Assembly: GCA_023391015.1 (NCBI GenBank)
Contig: JAEWBT010000146.1
Span: 1 to 28,740 of the forward strand
Length of the DNA: 28,740 bases
Direction: 5' to 3'
DNA from: Bacteroidota bacterium
GTDB lineage: Bacteria; Bacteroidota; Bacteroidia; Chitinophagales; Chitinophagaceae
The translations under genes and the position numbers were made by a program. The notes below the pieces were generated by a model. That model was not told the origin of the DNA, searched no databases, and saw nothing but the letters and a program-made list of their open reading frames with translations. Below, piece after piece: positions 24,838 through 28,740 of the stretch (position 1 is its first letter; the number at the start of each line of letters is the position of its first letter).

Positions 24838-25698
24838 ATGCGCGTCTCGGTCGTTATCATCAATTACAACACGTTTGCCCTCACAGCGGCCTGCATCCGC
24901 AGCGTGCGGGCACATACGCAGGACGTGGATTATGAGATTATCCTGGTGGACAACGCTTCTACCGAGCGACCGGCAAGCGATTTCTTAAAGGAATTTCCCC
25001 ACATCCGGCTGGTGCAATGCACCCAAAACGGCGGCTTTGCCAAAGGCAATAATGCCGGAATAGCCACAGCCACGGGCGATGTGATTTTATTGCTCAACTC
25101 CGACACGTTGCTGGAAGAGGACGCCATCTCCAAAGCAGCCCGCTATCTTTCCGGAAATCCCGGCATTGGCGCGCTCACGGTGGGTCTTTTCTACCCCGAC
25201 GGGCGGGTACAGCACTACGCCCGCCGCTTCAAAGCGTTGAAGTTTGAAGTACTGGATCTGCTGCGGCCCTTGTTATATCTGCTGCCCTATCGCAAGCGGG
25301 CGGCGCTGATGTTGAATCAGTATTACAACAACGATTTTGACGTGCGTTGCGACTGGGTGGGCGGCGCTTTCATGATGCTACCACGCGCAGCGCTGGCCGA
25401 CCTGGGCGGACGGCTGGACGAGCGGTATTTTATGTATGGCGAAGATCAGTTGTGGTGCATGCAACTGGCCGAAAAGGGCTGGAAAATCCAGTGCTTTTCC
25501 GGAACGCGGATGATCCACCTGGAAGGCGGCAGCGCCAAGGCGGGCGGTAAAAAACGTTGGAACGGTTTGCTGCTGCGCCGCGAGTTGGAATTGTATGCCT
25601 TGCGCTGGGGAAAAGGCATCTCCTATTACGCGTTCGCCGCCGTTTTCACGACCAAAAGGGCAATTGCTTTTTTATTGTTGAAAGCGTTGGGAAAGTAG
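24838..25698 (+). CDS. Glycosyltransferase family 2 (rhamnosyltransferase-like)
   Basis: The 286-residue product has the GT-A fold signature M-R-V-S-V-V-I-I-N-Y-N-T at the N-terminus, D-N-A-S-T near 41-45, Q-N-G-G-F-A-K-G-N-N-A-G-I near 64-76, and the D-x-D-equivalent L-N-S-D-T near 88-92. W-V-G-G-A-F-M-M and Y-F-M-Y-G-E-D-Q-L-W follow, the acceptor-side motif of the WsbD/rhamnosyltransferase-like group. It should transfer a nucleotide-activated sugar onto a growing surface glycan; the sugar is not identifiable. The true start is ATG 24838, although the frame stays open far upstream across the divergent flippase gene. It has no C-terminal membrane anchor. Confidence 0.94.
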   Translation: MRVSVVIINYNTFALTAACIRSVRAHTQDVDYEIILVDNASTERPASDFLKEFPHIRLVQCTQNGGFAKGNNAGIATATGDVILLLNSDTLLEEDAISKAARYLSGNPGIGALTVGLFYPDGRVQHYARRFKALKFEVLDLLRPLLYLLPYRKRAALMLNQYYNNDFDVRCDWVGGAFMMLPRAALADLGGRLDERYFMYGEDQLWCMQLAEKGWKIQCFSGTRMIHLEGGSAKAGGKKRWNGLLLRRELELYALRWGKGISYYAFAAVFTTKRAIAFLLLKALGK

Positions 25699-25768
25699 CA
25701 GTTTAAAGCTACAAGCGTCTTTCGTGCCGCTCGCTACTGCTTTGCCACTGCTACGCTCCCCCAAAAAC

Positions 25769-27118
25769 CTACCCCACCACTGGTTTCACATCCGGCTTCG
25801 ATGTAGGTTCTGATACCGGAACGTCGGGCCGTTGAATGCTTTTTTCACCATCCGCCAACGCGCGCTGCGATGGCAAAGGCCGCAGAATGAGGCGCAAGGT
25901 GGGGTTGTTGGTAACGAAAGACCACATCCAGCTAAAAGCCAGTTGCACCTTGCTGCGGAAGCCCACCAAGGGCATGATGTGGATAAACAGCCACACCAGC
26001 CACGCAAAAAAGCCTTTAAAAGAAAACTTCGGCAAATCGGCTACGGCTTTGTACTTGCTGATGATGGCCATACTGCCTTTGTCGTTGTAAACAAAAGGCT
26101 TCAGGGCTTCACTTCGCAGGCTGCGCTTGATGTTTTGGGCCAGCAGTGTGCCTTGTTGCAAGGCCACCTGTGCCACTTGCGGGTGCCCGTTGGGCCACGC
26201 CGCATCGGTGGTTTGCAGGCAAATATCGCCGATGGCGTAGATGTCCCCGGTTCCGGAAACTTTGTTGAATGCATCCACCAGAATGCGCCGCCCTTTGCCG
26301 ATACTTTCTTTCGGCAGGCCGGGCGCTTCGCGGGCAATCACGCCGGAGGCCCAGACAAGGGTTTCGGTTTCCAGCGTGCTGCCGTCGGCCAGGTGGGCCA
26401 CACCGTCGGCGTAGTCTTTCACGGCGGTGTTGAGGATGATTTGAACTCCCAAATTGGAAAGCACTTTATAGGCTTCTTCCTGCGCGGTCTTACTCATCGG
26501 GCCCAGCAGCGCCGGACCGGCATCCACCAAATAAATCCGCGCTTTCTGAATGTCGGGGATATCGGGGTACTCGCGCGGGGCGATGTGGCGGCCCAGCTCG
26601 GCCAGCATCCCGGCCAGCTCCACGCCCGTAGGCCCACCGCCGCAAATCACGATGTTGAGCAGCCGCTCACGGGCCTGCGGGTCGGGCTCGCGGGAGGCTT
26701 TTTCCAGGTTCAGCAACACATGGTTGCGCAGCTCCTGCGCTTCGTCGATGGTTTTCATCGGCCACGCTTTTTCCTGCACTGCCTTCATCCCAAAAAAGTT
26801 CGTCTCCGTGCCCATCGCCAGCACCAGCATATCATAGGCATAGGTGCCGCCGTCGGTCAGGATTTCTTTTTTTTCCGGAAATATTTGCAGCAGCGTGCCC
26901 ATGTGGAAGCGCACGTTGCGCTGCGGGCCAAAAAGGCGGCGAAACGGGTGGCTGATGTTGGAGGCTTCAATAAAAGAAGTGGAAACCTGATACAGCAGGG
27001 GCGGAAAGAAATGGTAGTTGTTGCGATCCACCAGGATGATTTCCACGCCTTTCTCGGCCCACAGGTTTTTGATGAGGTTGAGGCCGGCAAAGCCGCCGCC
27101 CACGACAACGATTTTCAT
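25769..27118 (-). CDS. ndh: Type II NADH:quinone oxidoreductase (NDH-2)
   Basis: The 449-residue product begins M-K-I-V-V-V-G-G-G-F-A-G-L-N, an FAD-binding GxGxxG-type fold. A second Rossmann motif, I-V-I-C-G-G-G-P-T-G-V-E-L-A-G, near 164-178 binds NADH. The A-I-G-D-I block near 306-310 contacts FAD, and A-Q-V-A-L-Q-Q-G-T-L-L-A-Q-N follows, where NDH-2 enzymes bind quinone. Residues about 355-385 (F-F-A-W-L-V-W-L-F-I-H-I-M) are amphipathic or hydrophobic and probably anchor it to the inner membrane. It passes electrons from NADH to menaquinone without pumping protons. ATG 27118 matches the family start. A TTCCGGAA pair lies in the coding region (26251, 26873). Confidence 0.94.
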   Translation of the reverse strand: MKIVVVGGGFAGLNLIKNLWAEKGVEIILVDRNNYHFFPPLLYQVSTSFIEASNISHPFRRLFGPQRNVRFHMGTLLQIFPEKKEILTDGGTYAYDMLVLAMGTETNFFGMKAVQEKAWPMKTIDEAQELRNHVLLNLEKASREPDPQARERLLNIVICGGGPTGVELAGMLAELGRHIAPREYPDIPDIQKARIYLVDAGPALLGPMSKTAQEEAYKVLSNLGVQIILNTAVKDYADGVAHLADGSTLETETLVWASGVIAREAPGLPKESIGKGRRILVDAFNKVSGTGDIYAIGDICLQTTDAAWPNGHPQVAQVALQQGTLLAQNIKRSLRSEALKPFVYNDKGSMAIISKYKAVADLPKFSFKGFFAWLVWLFIHIMPLVGFRSKVQLAFSWMWSFVTNNPTLRLILRPLPSQRALADGEKSIQRPDVPVSEPTSKPDVKPVVG

Positions 27119-27193
27119 GACTGAAGAGAAGTTTCGGGTGTTGCAGGAAAAACATACCACGAGGCTTTTAGACTCTCTCCAAACCCAGCTTCC

Positions 27194-27264
27194 GTAGAGA
27201 CGCCCGACCCGGGCGTCTCCCGGGCGTCTCCTGTGATTAAGACGCCCAATTTGGGCGTCTCTAC
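27194..27264. repeat. REP-like palindromic repeat (GTAGAGACGCCC family)
   Basis: GTAGAGACGCCC (27194-27205) is the exact reverse complement of GGGCGTCTCTAC (27253-27264). Inside are a hairpin GAGACGCCCG/CGGGCGTCTC (27197-27206 with 27210-27219), a direct duplicate CGGGCGTCTCC (27210-27220, repeated at 27221), and a hairpin AGACGCCCA/TGGGCGTCT (27240-27248 with 27252-27260). It separates the HTH gene from ndh and overlaps the HTH stop codon. Similar dispersed palindromes are common in Bacteroidota; a role as terminator or mRNA stabiliser is inferred. Confidence 0.75.
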
Positions 27265-27617
27265 AGAGATTCCGGCGGCTCCTGTGCGCCCCGGCTCAGC
27301 TTGCGCAGCTCGGCCACGCTCATGGTAGAAAGGTTTTCCGCCAGATCCTGCAACTCTTTGTGCGCTCCGGCGCGCAATTCGGTGAGCGGATGACCGGCCA
27401 CGGCCTGCGCATCGGTGGCGCGCCATTCAATCAACTCGTTGGGGGTACAGCGCAGCTGCTCGCAGAGCATTTCCAGAATATCAAAAGAAACGCTGCGGTG
27501 GGCACCGGAAAGAATCTTCTTGGCCGTGCCAGCCGTAATGCCTTGTTGCAAGAGCCAGTTGTAGGGCCGCGCAACGCCCCGCAGCCGCATCATGGTTTTG
27601 ACGTTGAGATATAACAT
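27261..27617 (-). CDS. Small helix-turn-helix regulator (XRE/Cro-like)
   Basis: The 118-residue product has an N-terminal Cro/C1-type HTH at about 10-65: R-P-Y-N-W-L-L-Q-Q-G-I-T-A-G-T-A-K-K-I-L-S-G then S-F-D-I-L-E-M-L-C-E-Q-L-R-C-T-P-N-E-L-I-E-W. This resembles the HTH_26 group. The C-terminal ~45 residues are charged and helical (L-T-E-L-R-A-G-A-H-K-E-L-Q-D-L-A-E-N-L) and may dimerise. Its targets are unknown. It is divergent from the M1 peptidase gene across a 495-base region. A dyad AAGAGA-TT-TCTCTT lies just upstream of its ATG and could be its own operator. Confidence 0.88.
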   Translation of the reverse strand: MLYLNVKTMMRLRGVARPYNWLLQQGITAGTAKKILSGAHRSVSFDILEMLCEQLRCTPNELIEWRATDAQAVAGHPLTELRAGAHKELQDLAENLSTMSVAELRKLSRGAQEPPESL

Positions 27618-27633
27618 TGTTTTGGAGGAGAAA

Positions 27634-27647
27634 AAGAGATTTCTCTT
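27634..27647. promoter_or_regulatory. Possible operator of the HTH gene
   Basis: AAGAGA and TCTCTT form a perfect dyad around a 2-base centre, 17 bases before the HTH start codon. Position suggests autoregulation; this is inference only. Confidence 0.3.
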
Positions 27648-27692
27648 CGTGAAGATACTCCATACAGAATCTTTTCTAACACAAATCGAAAC

Positions 27693-27944
27693 CTAAAAAC
27701 CATTTTTCTGATCCATTTTGTAACATAATGTGCTGTGGAAACCGTTTTCCAGATCCGCGAAGTCATAAACCCTGCTGTAGAAACCGTTTTCCAGATCCAG
27801 GTAATAACAAACTCTGCTGTGGAAATCATTTCCATGAGACTGGAAGCCATAAACCCAAACGTAGAAATCGTTTTTTTGAGCCAGAAAGTGATAAAACGAT
27901 ACCTAAAATGCGCTTTTTCGAACCCAAAAATGCTTTGTGCTTTC
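27693..27944. repeat. 42-bp tandem array, 4 clear plus 2 degenerate copies
   Basis: Units start at 27735, 27777, 27819 and 27861 with GTRGAAAYCRTTTYC-like sequence, and degenerate units flank them at 27693 and 27903. The first two are most alike, each containing GAAACCGTTTTCCAGATCC. The core GGAAACCGTTTTCC is a near-palindrome. The period is exactly twice that of the array at 1391-1540, and the core resembles that array's reverse complement. Confidence 0.88.
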
Positions 27945-28094
27945 TTGAAAAGGTTGGTAGCGGGAAGCAGGAATGCTATTTCTTAAATCGCAACAGGCTT
28001 TGACCGGCCTCCGGAAAGGCACAACAGCCTTTTGTGGCTTTTCTTAAAAACCGTTGGTTCTGTCCCACACGTCGGGATGCAGTTCTGCAACCCT

Positions 28095-28102
28095 TATTTT
28101 TG
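28095..28102 (+). promoter_or_regulatory. Candidate -7 box for the M1 peptidase gene (TATTTTTG)
   Basis: TATTTTTG is an exact TAnnTTTG match, 10 bases before the ATG at 28113. Confidence 0.45.
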
Positions 28103-28112
28103 GCTTTCGCCC

Positions 28113-28740
28113 ATGAAAGTCCTCCGTCCGCTCCTGCTCGCGCCCTTTTTCTTTGCTGCCTGCACCAATTCTGCTCCAAAAAATTCCGGAAATCCCGCTC
28201 CGGCCACCGATTCGGTTGCGGTGCACGACCCGCATACCCTTTCCAACACCGATAGCGTGAAACCCCAGCACCTGGCGCTGGACCTGGCGGTGGATTTTTC
28301 CAAAAAAAGCCTTTCCGGAACGGCTACGTGGGTTATTCAAAATTTTGGCGGCGCCAAGGAATTTGTAACCGACAACGCCGGGCTGCAAATTCAGAACGTG
28401 TGGGCCGACGGGCAGCCGGTGGCGTGGTATGTGGGCAAGGAAGTGCCGTATCTGGGAACCGGCCTGCACATCCCGATTACCCCCACTACGCGCGAAGTGC
28501 GCATTCAGTACAGCGCCGCGCCCGATGCTTCGGCGCTGCAATGGCTGGCCCCCGCGCAAACCGACCTCAAGGCCGAGCCGTTTCTCTACACGCAGGGCGA
28601 GGCCATCCATACGCGGTCTTGGATTCCCGTGCCCGACGGCCCCGGCATTCGCTTTCCCTACGACGCGCGCATCACCGTTCCCAAGGGCCTGATGGCCCTG
28701 ATGAGCGCCACCAACCCGCAGGCGACGAACGACTCCGGCG
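28113..28740 (+). CDS. M1-family aminopeptidase lipoprotein, 5' part (runs off the window)
   Basis: The frame is open from ATG 28113 to the window end (209 codons). The start MKVLRPLLLAPFFFAAC is a lipoprotein signal with acylated Cys17. After a low-complexity linker comes L-D-L-A-V-D-F-S-K-K-S-L-S-G-T-A-T-W, then F-L-Y-T-Q-G-E-A-I-H-T-R-S-W-I-P-V-P-D-G-P-G-I-R-F-P-Y-D-A-R-I-T-V-P. That is the substrate-binding N-terminal domain of leukotriene-A4-hydrolase-like M1 peptidases, including the Q-G-x-A-I block (usual Q-x-x-A/G-I/M). The zinc site HExxH lies beyond the window. It probably trims peptides in the periplasm or at the outer membrane. Two TTCCGGAA palindromes fall in the first 210 bases. 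Confidence 0.88.
   Translation, partial: MKVLRPLLLAPFFFAACTNSAPKNSGNPAPATDSVAVHDPHTLSNTDSVKPQHLALDLAVDFSKKSLSGTATWVIQNFGGAKEFVTDNAGLQIQNVWADGQPVAWYVGKEVPYLGTGLHIPITPTTREVRIQYSAAPDASALQWLAPAQTDLKAEPFLYTQGEAIHTRSWIPVPDGPGIRFPYDARITVPKGLMALMSATNPQATNDSG

Larger units (their letters stand above)
27618..28112. other. 495-base divergent intergenic region with 42-bp repeat array
   Basis: No convincing gene was found. The left part (27618-27692) carries the HTH leader and its possible operator. The middle is the 42-bp array. Bases 27945-28094 show no clear structure. A -7-like box precedes the M1 peptidase. A short plus frame from GTG 27735 to 27986 exists only because 42 is a multiple of three; I do not call it a gene. 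Confidence 0.65.

Noticed and set aside
24763..24915. 51-codon upstream extension of the flippase frame
   Set aside because: Polar, non-homologous, and overlapping the divergent GT2 gene.
25832..27124. Long plus-strand frame (430 codons) opposite ndh
   Set aside because: Antisense to a complete NDH-2 gene and without recognisable motifs.
27693..27944. 42-bp array considered as a CRISPR array
   Set aside because: The units are contiguous, with no constant repeat alternating with unique spacers, and no cas genes are near.
27735..27986. Small plus-strand repeat protein starting at GTG
   Set aside because: Openness follows from a period divisible by three; no ribosome-binding or promoter evidence. 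Kept only as a possibility in the repeat finding.
28044..28610. Minus-strand frame of 188 codons at the right end
   Set aside because: Antisense to the M1 peptidase lipoprotein gene, which has a signal peptide and a family motif.

Overview
The window looks like a chromosomal segment of a Bacteroidota bacterium, most likely of the Chitinophagaceae/Chitinophagales type. The grounds are three proteins with type IX secretion (T9SS) sorting tails, an ECF sigma / FecR / TonB-receptor locus with a DUF4249 lipoprotein, a DUF5686 outer-membrane barrel, and promoter boxes of the TAnnTTTG type. No rRNA, tRNA or CRISPR array was seen.

Layout from left to right. (1) 2-1321: 3' part of a DUF5686 barrel gene. 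A 398-base gap with a phased 21-bp tandem array follows. (2) 1720-3699: secreted SBBP/PKD protein with a T9SS type A tail, convergent with aspS (3857-5614, minus), with a very large hairpin between them. (3) A PAP2 phosphatase gene, divergent from aspS. (4) 6557-11806: a cell-surface signalling locus of sigma factor, FecR anti-sigma, STN-bearing TonB receptor and DUF4249 lipoprotein. A GNAT-fold protein gene follows directly. (5) About 13009-14216: an IS110-family element. Its upstream non-coding end folds as a bridge RNA (5' stem-loop, target-binding loop, donor-binding loop), and guide-like segments match the element's own ends. (6) 14407-20685: two very large adjacent minus-strand paralogues with gliding-motility-type (T9SS type B) C-termini. 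(7) 20866-25698: envelope functions, namely a GT9 heptosyltransferase-like enzyme, an arginase-fold protein, a Wzx-like flippase and a GT2 glycosyltransferase. (8) 25769-27118: type II NADH dehydrogenase. Then come a small HTH regulator, an intergenic 42-bp repeat array, and the 5' end of an M1-family aminopeptidase lipoprotein that runs off the window.

The strongest signal not explained by genes is the palindrome TTCCGGAA, usually TTTCCGGAAA. I counted 32 copies against fewer than one expected by chance. They lie in genes of both strands and are dense in intergenic DNA, but absent from the IS110 element. Other points of interest are the decodable bridge RNA, two arrays with 21- and 42-bp periods that share a core, and -7 boxes only 4 to 10 bases from several start codons, which suggests very short or absent 5' leaders.
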